Notes under the pieces: model-generated
Database searches by the model: none
Told to the model about the DNA's origin: nothing
The model's input: the letters and a program-made list of their open reading frames with translations, nothing else
Shown: positions 1-7,861 of the stretch, piece after piece
How the letters are laid out: every line of letters begins with the position of its first letter
Position numbering within the stretch: position 1 is the stretch's first letter
Source: JBKXSZ01 sp047017005
GTDB lineage: Bacteria; Bacillota; Clostridia; TANB77; CAG-508
DNA length: 64,000 bases
NCBI GenBank assembly: GCA_047017005.1
Contig: JBKXSZ010000001.1
Coordinates: 109,783-173,782, forward strand
Direction: 5' to 3'
Translations under genes and position numbers: made by a program

Positions 1-1960
1 TTTTTGCATCATCATGCTCTAAGAATGGTATCATAGCAGCACCAATGGATACTAATTGTTTTGGAGATACGTCCATATAGTCTACTTTATCTCTATCTAC
101 TTCGATAATTTCATTTAAGTATCTTACTTTTATCTTTTTATTTACAAATTTACCATCTTTTCCAATTGGTTCTTCTGCTTCTGCAATATAGTGCCCATCT
201 TCTGTATCTGCGCTCATATATTCTACAATATCTGTTACTTTATGTGTTTCTGGGTCTATCTTACGATATGGTGTTTCAATAAATCCATATTCGTTAATTG
301 TTGCAAAAGAAGTTAAAGCAGAGATTAATCCAATGTTTGGTCCTTCTGGTGATTCAATTGGACATAGTCTACCATAGTGTGTATAGTGAATATCACGTAC
401 TTCAAACCCAGCTCTTTCTCTTGAAAGTCCTCCAGGTCCTAATGCAGAAATTCTTCTTTTATGTGTCAATTCAGAAAGTGGGTTAGTTTGGTCCATAAAT
501 TGAGAAAGTTGCGAGCTTCCAAAGAATTCACGGATTGCAGATGTGATTGGCTTTGTATTAATTAATGTTTGTGGTGTTACAACATCTAAGTCTTGAATTG
601 TCATTCTTTCACGAACGACTCTTTCTAATCTTGTTAAACCAATTCTGAATTGATTTTGTAATAACTCTCCGACACAACGAATACGTCTATTTCCTAAGTG
701 GTCAATATCATCTACGTTTCCAAGTCCATATTGTAGGTTTAGTAAGTAGTTAACAGATGCTAACATATCTTCTACTACAATATGTTTTGGAACTAATTCT
801 TCGTATCTTTCTTCTAACATTTTAGGAAGATCTTTTGGTTCTGTATTGTCTAAGATATTTTTTAATACTTCATAATTTACCATTTCTTTGAAATGTAATT
901 TAGAAATATCAATATCTGTTACCACTTTATGAATATTAACGGTTCCGTTACCAATGATTCTTACTTTTCTGTCTCCTACTTTTACATCTACTACATTAAT
1001 TCCAGAGTTTTGTATTTCTTCTGCTACTTCTTTTGAAATAATAGTGTCTTTTTCTACTAATACTTCTCCTGTTTCTGGATTAATAATGTCATTAAATGCT
1101 ACTTGTCCTGTTATTCTAGTTGCTAAAGCAAGTTTTTTATTGAATTTGTATCTTCCTACTTTAGCTAAATCGTATCTTCTAGGGTCGAAGAATAATCCAT
1201 TAAATAGATTTCTAGCAGCATCTACTGTTGGTAATTCTCCTGGTCTTAGTTTTTTATAGATTTCGATTAATGCTTCATCTTGTGTTTTTATAGTATCTTT
1301 TTGGATAGTTGCTAATATTTTGTCCTCTTCCCCAAAGAATTCTATAATTTGCTCATCTGTTGAAAGACCCACTGCTCTTAATAGAGTAGTTACTGGTAAT
1401 TTTCTTGTTCTATCTACTCTTACATAGAATACATCATTAGCATCGGTTTCATATTCAAGCCATGCTCCACGAATTGGCATAACAGTAGAAGTATAAATCT
1501 TCTTTCCTGTTTTGTCATAGTCTTCTGCATAGTAACATCCTGGTGAACGTACTAATTGGCTAACAACAACTCTTTCTGCACCATTAATAATGAAAGTACC
1601 GCTATCTGTCATGATAGGGAAATCTCCTAAATAAATTTCTTGCTCTTTGATTTCTCCTGTTTCACGATTGATTAGTCTTACTTTAACATGTAATCTGCTA
1701 GAGTAAGTTGCATCCCTTTCTTTTGATTCTTCTAATGAGTATTTTGTTTTGTCTTCCATAAAATAGTCGAAAAACTCTAAAACTAAATTTCCTGAATAGT
1801 CTATGATGGGAGAAATGTCTTTTAGAACTTCTCCTAGGCCTTCTTCAATGAACCAATCATATGAATCTTTTTGTACTTTGATTAAGTTAGGCATTTCAAT
1901 AAAGTCGCCAACTTTTGCGAAAGATTTACGAGAGGCTTTCTCATACTTAATTTCTTTCAT
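1..1960 (-). CDS. rpoB: DNA-directed RNA polymerase subunit beta, N-terminal part (runs off the window)
   Basis: Catalytic beta subunit of RNA polymerase. The ORF begins with an ATG at 1958-1960 behind a good ribosome binding site (AGGGGTGAT) and stays open to the window edge, giving about 653 residues of a protein that is normally near 1200. The N-terminus (MKEIKYEKASRKSFAKVGDF) and the rifampicin-binding cluster are unmistakable. The cluster reads SQLSQFMD, then LTHKRRISALGPGG, and lies near 430-510. The residues equivalent to E. coli Gln513, Asp516, His526 and Ser531 are all wild type, so no common rifampicin-resistance change is visible. rplJ/rplL, which often sit directly upstream of rpoB, are absent; a thioesterase gene and about 370 non-coding bases are there instead. 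rpoC would be expected beyond base 1. Certain identification. Confidence 0.98.
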   Translation of the reverse strand, partial: MKEIKYEKASRKSFAKVGDFIEMPNLIKVQKDSYDWFIEEGLGEVLKDISPIIDYSGNLVLEFFDYFMEDKTKYSLEESKERDATYSSRLHVKVRLINRETGEIKEQEIYLGDFPIMTDSGTFIINGAERVVVSQLVRSPGCYYAEDYDKTGKKIYTSTVMPIRGAWLEYETDANDVFYVRVDRTRKLPVTTLLRAVGLSTDEQIIEFFGEEDKILATIQKDTIKTQDEALIEIYKKLRPGELPTVDAARNLFNGLFFDPRRYDLAKVGRYKFNKKLALATRITGQVAFNDIINPETGEVLVEKDTIISKEVAEEIQNSGINVVDVKVGDRKVRIIGNGTVNIHKVVTDIDISKLHFKEMVNYEVLKNILDNTEPKDLPKMLEERYEELVPKHIVVEDMLASVNYLLNLQYGLGNVDDIDHLGNRRIRCVGELLQNQFRIGLTRLERVVRERMTIQDLDVVTPQTLINTKPITSAIREFFGSSQLSQFMDQTNPLSELTHKRRISALGPGGLSRERAGFEVRDIHYTHYGRLCPIESPEGPNIGLISALTSFATINEYGFIETPYRKIDPETHKVTDIVEYMSADTEDGHYIAEAEEPIGKDGKFVNKKIKVRYLNEIIEVDRDKVDYMDVSPKQLVSIGAAMIPFLEHDDAK

Positions 1961-2331
1961 TTAAAAAATCACCCCTATGAAAATATTAAGCAGAATTAAA
2001 AATTTTAGAAAAAAATATATTTCAAAAGAAGTCCCTCTTAAAAACAATAAGTTTCTATATCCCCCATTTCACTGCTTTTAAAATAGATTTTATAGCTCTT
2101 TTTTGTTTTAATTCCTCTTCTTTTTGTTTGACATAAGTAACGTAATATTAGGCAACAAAAAGGCATGCTGGTAACTTTTCTTTTTACCAACCTACCTTAT
2201 TTTTCTTGTTAAAATTTATTTGTTTTACTCAAGTTTTTAATCTTAACCACCCTTACTTACTTTAAGAAATAGTTTGATTATTTTTTCTATGTAAAATAGA
2301 AAACTTTTTCCTTCGAGTTGTCTAATTTTTA
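1961..2331. other. Leader/intergenic region upstream of rpoB
   Basis: This 371-base stretch has no convincing gene. Read on the minus strand it holds an imperfect stem-loop at about 2163-2202 (TGGTAA pairing with TTACCA, extended by GGTA with TGCC) and an 8-bp inverted repeat with a 5-base loop at 2283-2303 (TTTTCTAT/ATAGAAAA). Neither is followed by a clear T-run. Because rpoB has no adjacent ribosomal-protein genes, its own promoter and any leader control should lie here, but I could not pick a single convincing -35/-10 pair. Confidence 0.4.
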
Positions 2332-2514
2332 CTATTTTATAATATACCATAAAGCATAGGACAAAGTCAATGGTTTCCGTAATATTTTTTGTTTTTCTGT
2401 AAGTTTGTCTCTCGATATTTTTTCGATTGATTTTTCATTCTTTGTATTGATTTTTCTGCTGTAAGCTGGTATCAACATGTCCCAAATTTCCTCCGGATCT
2501 AACTCTTCCATCAT
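2332..2514 (-). CDS. small protein of unknown function
   Basis: A 60-residue ORF starting at the tandem ATGs (2512-2514 or 2509-2511) just behind a GAGGGTGG ribosome binding site; a longer reading from the GTG at 2526 would put the start inside that site. The N-terminal half is acidic (MMEELDPEEIWDMLIPAYSRK) and the C-terminal half is basic and rich in lysine. No domain is recognised, and no signal peptide or membrane segment is evident. It lies between the thioesterase and rpoB on the same strand. The good Shine-Dalgarno spacing and the non-random composition argue for a real gene, but it is short and unconfirmed. Confidence 0.4.
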   Translation of the reverse strand: MMEELDPEEIWDMLIPAYSRKINTKNEKSIEKISRDKLTEKQKILRKPLTLSYALWYIIK

Positions 2515-2562
2515 TACCACCCTCACTTTCGGTATTATTATTTAATTTTAGCATTACATTGT

Positions 2563-2970
2563 CTAATTCATTGTATTCGAAATAATCTCATAAACTTTTG
2601 GCTTATGTTTTTTTACATTCATCGGTTTTAAATCTTTCCCTGTCCATGCATGCATTGTCATTCCTGTATTTAGTAGCTCGTCTCCTTTATATACTTCATA
2701 TACAAATACAATTCTAGCAGGAGTTAATTTTTCTACTCTTGTTCGAACGGTTACCGTATCTCCATAGCAAGCTGGTTTCATATATTTACAAGATAGTTCT
2801 ACTAAAGGAGTCATGACTCCCTGTTTTTCCATTTCGCAATAAGTCATTCCAATTTCTTTTGTAAAGTCTGTTCTTGCCACTTCATACCAAATAGGGTAAA
2901 CCGAATGATGTACAATTCCCATCTGATCCGTCTCTTGGTATCTAACATCTATCTTTGTTTCTGTATACAT
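2563..2970 (-). CDS. YbgC/FadM-type acyl-CoA thioesterase (hotdog fold)
   Basis: A 135-residue single-domain hotdog-fold protein of the 4-hydroxybenzoyl-CoA/YbgC thioesterase group, the normal length for the family. The N-terminal signature VRYQETDQMGIVHHSVYPIW carries the conserved Asp and the His-rich loop of the active site. Later strands (CYGDTVTVRTRVEKLTPARI) follow the family pattern. It is predicted to hydrolyse acyl-CoA thioesters in the cytosol; the physiological substrate cannot be read from sequence. The start codon sits behind an AAGGAAAGGG-type site. It is followed downstream on the same strand by the small ORF and rpoB, with no obvious terminator between. Confidence 0.88.
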   Translation of the reverse strand: MYTETKIDVRYQETDQMGIVHHSVYPIWYEVARTDFTKEIGMTYCEMEKQGVMTPLVELSCKYMKPACYGDTVTVRTRVEKLTPARIVFVYEVYKGDELLNTGMTMHAWTGKDLKPMNVKKHKPKVYEIISNTMN

Positions 2971-3114
2971 ATTTCTTTTCCCTTCCTTTGCTTCCTATTT
3001 TCTTTTGAATGAATTAATTATATTTCTTCTTCCTTTTTCTGTCAAACCTAACCTCTCATTCTATTATTTCTTTGTTTTTTGTTCTCTTTCCTTTCCATTT
3101 TGTTTCCATAATAG

Positions 3115-3143
3115 TTGTAAAATTTCGTATTTTAGGTTAAAAT
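3115..3143 (+). promoter_or_regulatory. Sigma-A-type promoter for the 3174 gene
   Basis: TTGTAA (3115-3120), a 17-base spacer and TAAAAT (3138-3143) precede the membrane-protein start by about 30 bases. Confidence 0.6.
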
Positions 3144-3173
3144 AGGCAAAAGAATATAAAAGCAGGTGATAAA

Positions 3174-3755
3174 TTGGACTTATTTACTTTAAACAATGTA
3201 GCAGAATCGAATTTAAATAAAAAGAAAATTATATGGATTGGTATTGTAACCTTTAGTATTATTACTATAATAGCTTGCTCTATTTTCTTCTATTTTTTAC
3301 AAAAACCTTCTACTTTATTAGCAAAAGATAATAGTTTTACTCTTACGGTTCCAGCTAAGATAAGATTGATAGAAAACCAAAACTCTTCAGATGCATATAT
3401 TATGGACTTTTATGCAAAAAAAGAAAATCTTGTTCTTTATGCTTCTAAAACCGAGAAGAAAAAAGAAATCAATTTATCCACTATTTTAACCCGTGAGCAA
3501 GAATCTACCAGCAAAGCTCTTTCTAATTTTACTATTACAAATAGTAGTATAGAAATATCCATACCAAATGTAAAAACTTTAGCTTATTCGTATAGCTTTC
3601 ATAGTCAAACTATAAATTCTGATTTATTAGGATATACGGCATTAATAGAAAGTGATAAAGCAATTTATTGTATCACTTTCTATCAGCCTACTAATACTTC
3701 TTTAAATTTAAAAGAAATAGCAGAAAATATCTTAAAGACTTTCGTAGAAAAATAA
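3174..3755 (+). CDS. membrane-anchored extracytoplasmic protein, function unknown
   Basis: A 193-residue protein with a short cytoplasmic N-terminus, one strongly hydrophobic segment at about residues 18-42 and a roughly 150-residue exported domain. The start is a TTG at 3174 placed just behind AGGTGAT, with a promoter about 30 bases upstream. The exported part (SFTLTVPAKIRLIENQNSSD onward, ending in LKEIAENILKTFVEK) has the look of a PsbP/Mog1-like or lipoprotein-type beta domain of the kind that ends with a helix after an ITFYQP-type strand, but I cannot assign a family with confidence. It is a monocistronic unit facing away from the thioesterase. No catalytic motif is seen. Confidence 0.65.
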   Translation: MDLFTLNNVAESNLNKKKIIWIGIVTFSIITIIACSIFFYFLQKPSTLLAKDNSFTLTVPAKIRLIENQNSSDAYIMDFYAKKENLVLYASKTEKKKEINLSTILTREQESTSKALSNFTITNSSIEISIPNVKTLAYSYSFHSQTINSDLLGYTALIESDKAIYCITFYQPTNTSLNLKEIAENILKTFVEK

Positions 3756-3987
3756 ATCCTATTCCAAGAATCGATTTATTTTTCTTTATTTCCCAGGTAA
3801 TTTAATTTTATAACATTTATGTAATAAGATATTAAGAAATATTTCTTAATATCTTTATTAATATTTCAGAGTCGATTAAAATCTTGCATTAACCCTTGTT
3901 GTCAAAGTTCATTTTTTATTCATTAAAGGATACTTAGAATTATATGTTGTAATCTGTAAATACTTTTTTAGAATTTTCCTATACAAC
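3756..3987. other. Intergenic A/T-rich stretch
   Basis: No gene is seen here. A short inverted repeat (AAGAAATATTTCTT) lies near 3834-3847 and could help end the 3174 transcript, but it is not a convincing terminator. Confidence 0.3.
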
Positions 3988-3989
3988 AA

Positions 3990-4050
3990 AAAAGAAAAAC
4001 TATACAAACTTGCTCAATTTTACTTGAGAATTTTTGTATAGTTTTCACTT
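3990..4050 (-). terminator. Rho-independent terminator after the pilin-like giant gene
   Basis: AAAACTATACAAA and TTTGTATAGTTTT form the outer stem, with CTCAA/TTGAG pairing inside. On the minus strand the stem is followed by a T-rich run (TTTTTCTTTTTTG). Confidence 0.75.
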
Positions 4051-4073
4051 TAAATACCAAATATCGCCGTAGT

Positions 4074-4094
4074 AACATAGAAAAACTCTATGTT
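4074..4094 (-). repeat. 8-bp inverted repeat with 5-base loop, just past the stop codon
   Basis: AACATAGA and TCTATGTT flank a five-base loop 12 bases after the stop codon at 4106. No T-run follows it on the minus strand, so it is not a simple terminator. DGR variable regions in phage BPP-1-type systems have a short hairpin downstream of the homing site; this could be an equivalent element. Confidence 0.5.
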
Positions 4095-4105
4095 GCTCTT
4101 CTTAT

Positions 4106-7100
4106 TTATGGCGCTAATGTGTATGGTGTATTTACTCCATCTCCTCCTGTTATTTTGATAGTAGACTTTAGAGTGAATACTGGGCGTAAGCCATAACTAC
4201 TGTCGTAGCTGTTCGCGGAACCGGTAAATCTCAAAGCACCTTGGGCGCCGAGGTAGCTCAAACCGCCGCTAGTGTTTACCTTGCGCATACTTAAGTCCGT
4301 ACCACCAGAGTAAGAGTCAACATAACGAGAAGCCAGCCAGTAAAAAGAACCAAATGGACTTGGTTGACTTGTTTTATTTATATTCAAAGTTTTCATTTGA
4401 TTATAATCTGTTTCATAATTGGTATCCGTATCCTTGAACACACCATTCCATCCATATTTTCCTAAATAATCATAAGTTCCTTTAAAGTAACCACTTTCAG
4501 AAGATGGGTTACTAGGATTACTTCCAACACATCTTGCACTACTTGCATATGTTGTATTTAAATATTGTTGTGCTTTTGTATTTAATGTTGTTATGGCATT
4601 ATTATATGATGTCTTCCACGTTCCAAAATCTGAAGAACCTAATGTTACTGTATCTACCGTACCTGCTGATATGATTTGTACTCCATAATTTGTTCCATGT
4701 GTTTTATTATATTGTGTNNNNNNNNNNGTATAACTAGTTCCTGTTTGTCCCCCTGTTGGTAACCATGTTGCTCCATTATCTTTACTAAAGTAGTATGCTT
4801 TAATTCCGCTCGATGCATTTGTTGCTGTTTTGGCTGCATCTGTTGTCGAACCTGTTAGCGTAATACTGTTATTTGTTACTGTCGCTGTTGGTGTAAAGTT
4901 ATTAGGTGCTAATTTATCAATATTAGCTACAGCATATGTTTTTGAGCCAAAGGTGTTTGTTCCATCATAATATCTTGCATATATGGTTTGGTTTGTACTT
5001 GAAGTAATTGTTTGGGTATATGCTCCTGTTGCTGTTGTTGCATTTGTCCATGCTCCGTTTCCTACCTTATATTGGTTTGTTAAACCACTTGCTCCGAATT
5101 GAATTTTTACCGTTACATTTCCGTTTGTTGGTGTTGTTGGACTTCCTGTCATAGTAATAGCTGGTACGGTTATGTTGTCTATTGTTACTGATAGGTCTTT
5201 GTTTGTTGCTTCTGTCTGTAATCCTACTTTATCAATTGCTTTTGCACTTATGGTATGGGTTGAACCTGTTGTTAATCCTGTAAATTTATTACTGTCTTGC
5301 CATGTTCCATTATCTATCTTGTATTGATATTTTGCTATTCCAGAGCCAGTATCCGTTGTACTTGCTGTTACGGTTATGCTATTACTTGTCTTCGTATAGG
5401 TTAAGTTAAATGCATTTGGTGCTGTTTTATCGATATTCGTTATATTGATACTTGCTGTTGTTCCTGCTTGCGAAGTATTATCTATATATCTTGCATATAT
5501 GGTGTTATTACTTGTTAGCGTAATTGGTGCTGTATAGGTTGTCCATGTTCCACTACTTCCTTTCTTATATTGTTTTGTTAATCCACTAGGAACATTGCTT
5601 GTTGGCCAATTTACTGTTACTGTTACATTTCCGTTTATCCAAGCTGTTGTGCTTGGTGTAAAGGTGATAACATCATTTCCTCCTGGGATATCACTTGTTG
5701 TTTTAGTTATCGCATTTGATATTCTTTCATTTCCTGCATTATCAATTGCCTTCATCTTTAAGGTATAACTAGTGTTTTTACTTAAGTCTGTAAAGGTATA
5801 ACTTGTTCCACTTTGTATTGCTGTCCATGTTGCTCCATCATCCTTACTAAAGTAATATCCCTTTATTCCAGATCCAGAATCTGTTGTACTTCCTGTTAAT
5901 GTAATGGAGTTACTGGTACTAGTTGCCGTTGGTGTAAAGCTTGCAGGTGCTGTTTTGTCTATCTTCATTGATGTAGAGACTACATTAGATATATTTCCTG
6001 CATTATCGACTGCTCTTAAATAAGTCGTATCATTTCTTTCATTATTTCTTTTTAAGCCTGTTTGTTCGTTTGCTGGTAAATCTCCCCATGTTTTATTGTC
6101 ACTGCTATATTGTACTACTTTTATTCCAGAAGCTTCGTCTGTCGTTTTCCAACTTAATGTTATTTCTTCCTTCGTCCAATTTCCATTGCTAGAGTTTGTA
6201 ATTTCGGAAATGATTGGTGCTATTTTATCTATTTTGCTTAGATTAAAGGTTGCTGTATTTCCTGCCTGACCTGTACTATCAACTAATCTTGCGTATAGTG
6301 CTCCATTTGCTGTCATTGTTACGGCTGTTGTATAGTTTGTCCATGTTCCGTTACTTCCTATTTTATATTGTTTCTTTAATCCTGCTATATTACTTGGAAA
6401 GTTTATTGTTACTGCTACATTTCCATTAGTCCATCCGCTTGGGCTTGGCGTAAAGGTGATATTACTATCTCCTCCTGGGATATCACTGGTTGCTTTAGTT
6501 ATCGCTTCTGTTGTCGCTATTAATCCAACATTATCTTCTGCTTTCATTCTTAATTTATATGTTGTGTTTTTCGTTAAGTCTGTAAAAGTATAACTTGTTC
6601 CACTTTGTATTGCTGTCCATGTTGCTCCATCATCTTTACTAAAGTAATATCCCTTTATTCCAGATCCAGAATCTGTTGTACTTCCTGTTAATGTAATGGA
6701 GTTACTGGTGCTAGTTGCAGTTGGTGTGAAGCTTGCAGGTGCTGTTTTGTCTATATTTGTTACTTTATAGCTTGCTACCCCACTTTCTTGACCACTTTCT
6801 GTTCTTAATTTTGCTTCTATTGTTGCATTTTCTGTTATTGTTACTTTAGAAGTATCACTTTTCCATTCTCCTTGGCTAGTTCCCACTGGTAAAACTCTGT
6901 ATTGTAATGTTAATCCTTTTATATCCTGTGGCCAATTAATCGTTACTATTACATTTTCTTTTGTCCACTGATCATTCGGAATGTTTGCAGTAAAGGTTAT
7001 ATCTTTGCTATCTGGTAAAGATAACGTTTGGGCTGATATCGTATTTGTGATTGTTTCATTTCCAGCTTTATCAATCGCTTTCATTTTAATGCGATAAGTA

Positions 7101-7846
7101 GTACCTGCAGATAAGTTTCCAAAAGTATAGCTATTATTTACTTGTTCTTGCGTCCATGCTCCGTCATTGATACTAAATTGATATCCTCTTACTCCTGATA
7201 TTGTATTCGAAGACCCTTCATCAGCTGTATCGGTTGTACTTCCTGTTACGGTTATGGTGTCTATTGTTGTTTTACTTACAATTGGATAGAATGGATTTGG
7301 TGCTATATTATCAATATTATTAATTCCTAATGTAACAACATCACTTTCTTCTAATAAAGAGTTTGATAGTCTCGCATATACTGTTGTTGGAGTAGTAATT
7401 TCTATTGTCTTTTCATTTCCTTCTTCTACCCTTTGCCATATTAATTCCCCTTTTTCGTTTTTTTCTCCTAAGCTCCATTCTTTATATATGGATTCCCCTT
7501 CTTTTACTTGGTATGTTATCTTTACTATAATTGGTCCTGCTTCCACACCATTTTGTATTCCTGTATTTTGTGTGTTTCTTGGCGTCATTGGAATCCCTTC
7601 TATTTGAACATTTCCTTTGGGACTCAATATCGCTAATTCTTTGTTTATTTCGTTTATTGCATTCTGCTCTTCTTCTGCTTTTTTGTTCCATTCCGCCGTT
7701 GCCTTTTCTGCTTTTGTTAGAATTCCAGAATTACCTCCTATTGCTCCTATCGTCACTCCTGCTAAGATAAGTAATATGATTATTGTGATAATTAGTGCAA
7801 TTAATGTAATTCCTTTTATTTTTCCTTTCTTTTCTATCTCGGCCAT
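4106..7846 (-). CDS. prepilin-leader surface protein with FN3/Ig-like repeats and a possible hypervariable C-type-lectin-like tip
   Basis: A roughly 1246-residue protein interrupted by a 10-N assembly gap. Residues about 9-30 form a type IV prepilin-like leader (KIKG then ITLIALIITIIILLILAGVT) with Gly before the cleavage point but Ala instead of Glu at +5. A short coiled region follows. About eight alternating FN3-like and bacterial Ig-like modules of roughly 100 residues come next, full of Ser and Thr. The C-terminal domain contains GSFYWLASR and later YGLRPVFTLKS, the frame of the FGE/C-type-lectin-like folds seen in DGR target proteins. The codons between these two motifs are unusually GC-rich. 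The gene is second in an operon 15 bases behind the FxLYD gene. Prepilin-like export and surface display are inferred; the ligand is unknown. The true length is uncertain because of the gap. Confidence 0.85.
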   Translation of the reverse strand: MAEIEKKGKIKGITLIALIITIIILLILAGVTIGAIGGNSGILTKAEKATAEWNKKAEEEQNAINEINKELAILSPKGNVQIEGIPMTPRNTQNTGIQNGVEAGPIIVKITYQVKEGESIYKEWSLGEKNEKGELIWQRVEEGNEKTIEITTPTTVYARLSNSLLEESDVVTLGINNIDNIAPNPFYPIVSKTTIDTITVTGSTTDTADEGSSNTISGVRGYQFSINDGAWTQEQVNNSYTFGNLSAGTTYRIKMKAIDKAGNETITNTISAQTLSLPDSKDITFTANIPNDQWTKENVIVTINWPQDIKGLTLQYRVLPVGTSQGEWKSDTSKVTITENATIEAKLRTESGQESGVASYKVTNIDKTAPASFTPTATSTSNSITLTGSTTDSGSGIKGYYFSKDDGATWTAIQSGTSYTFTDLTKNTTYKLRMKAEDNVGLIATTEAITKATSDIPGGDSNITFTPSPSGWTNGNVAVTINFPSNIAGLKKQYKIGSNGTWTNYTTAVTMTANGALYARLVDSTGQAGNTATFNLSKIDKIAPIISEITNSSNGNWTKEEITLSWKTTDEASGIKVVQYSSDNKTWGDLPANEQTGLKRNNERNDTTYLRAVDNAGNISNVVSTSMKIDKTAPASFTPTATSTSNSITLTGSTTDSGSGIKGYYFSKDDGATWTAIQSGTSYTFTDLSKNTSYTLKMKAIDNAGNERISNAITKTTSDIPGGNDVITFTPSTTAWINGNVTVTVNWPTSNVPSGLTKQYKKGSSGTWTTYTAPITLTSNNTIYARYIDNTSQAGTTASINITNIDKTAPNAFNLTYTKTSNSITVTASTTDTGSGIAKYQYKIDNGTWQDSNKFTGLTTGSTHTISAKAIDKVGLQTEATNKDLSVTIDNITVPAITMTGSPTTPTNGNVTVKIQFGASGLTNQYKVGNGAWTNATTATGAYTQTITSSTNQTIYARYYDGTNTFGSKTYAVANIDKLAPNNFTPTATVTNNSITLTGSTTDAAKTATNASSGIKAYYFSKDNGATWLPTGGQTGTSYXXXXTQYNKTHGTNYGVQIISAGTVDTVTLGSSDFGTWKTSYNNAITTLNTKAQQYLNTTYASSARCVGSNPSNPSSESGYFKGTYDYLGKYGWNGVFKDTDTNYETDYNQMKTLNINKTSQPSPFGSFYWLASRYVDSYSGGTDLSMRKVNTSGGLSYLGAQGALRFTGSANSYDSSYGLRPVFTLKSTIKITGGDGVNTPYTLAP
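4176..4342 (-). other. putative DGR variable region (VR) within the surface protein
   Basis: This segment lies between the codons for YWLASR and GLRPVF. Bases 4201-4320 have 63 G+C of 120 (about 53%), against 16 of 60 in 4381-4440 just upstream. Of the 44 codons between Arg and Gly-Leu-Arg, 18 end in C and 16 in T, while only 4 end in A. The 24 codons just before have a single C-ending codon. Runs such as AAC-AGC-TAC-GAC-AGT-AGT-TAT are what adenine-specific mutagenesis of AAY codons in a template repeat would leave. A template repeat and reverse transcriptase are not in this window, so this stays a hypothesis. Confidence 0.55.
4718..4727. other. assembly gap (10 N)
   Basis: Ten N bases interrupt the giant repeat gene at the point in an FN3-like module where the other copies read GTSYTFTDL. 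Both sides are open in the same frame. The gap is a standard scaffold placeholder, so extra repeat modules may be missing. Confidence 0.97.
5782..5962 (-). repeat. 181-bp internal repeat, copy 1
   Basis: Matches 6574-6754 with 5 differences in 181 bases, at an offset of 792 bases (264 codons). It encodes part of an FN3-like module (GYYFSKDDGATWTAIQSGTS). Confidence 0.9.
6574..6754 (-). repeat. 181-bp internal repeat, copy 2
   Basis: The second copy of the 5782-5962 repeat. The in-frame spacing means recombination between the copies would delete or duplicate exactly one two-module unit. Confidence 0.9.
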
Positions 7847-7861
7847 ATTTTTTACTCCCTT

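Noticed and set aside
954..1259. Plus-strand ORF inside rpoB
   Set aside because: It is antisense to the certain rpoB frame, has no ribosome binding site, and translates to a Ser/Thr-rich mirror of rpoB.
4106..4400. Transfer from a GC-rich donor as the reason for the GC-rich patch
   Set aside because: Only about 170 bases inside one domain are affected, with AT-rich codons directly before and after; a transferred gene would not be so local.
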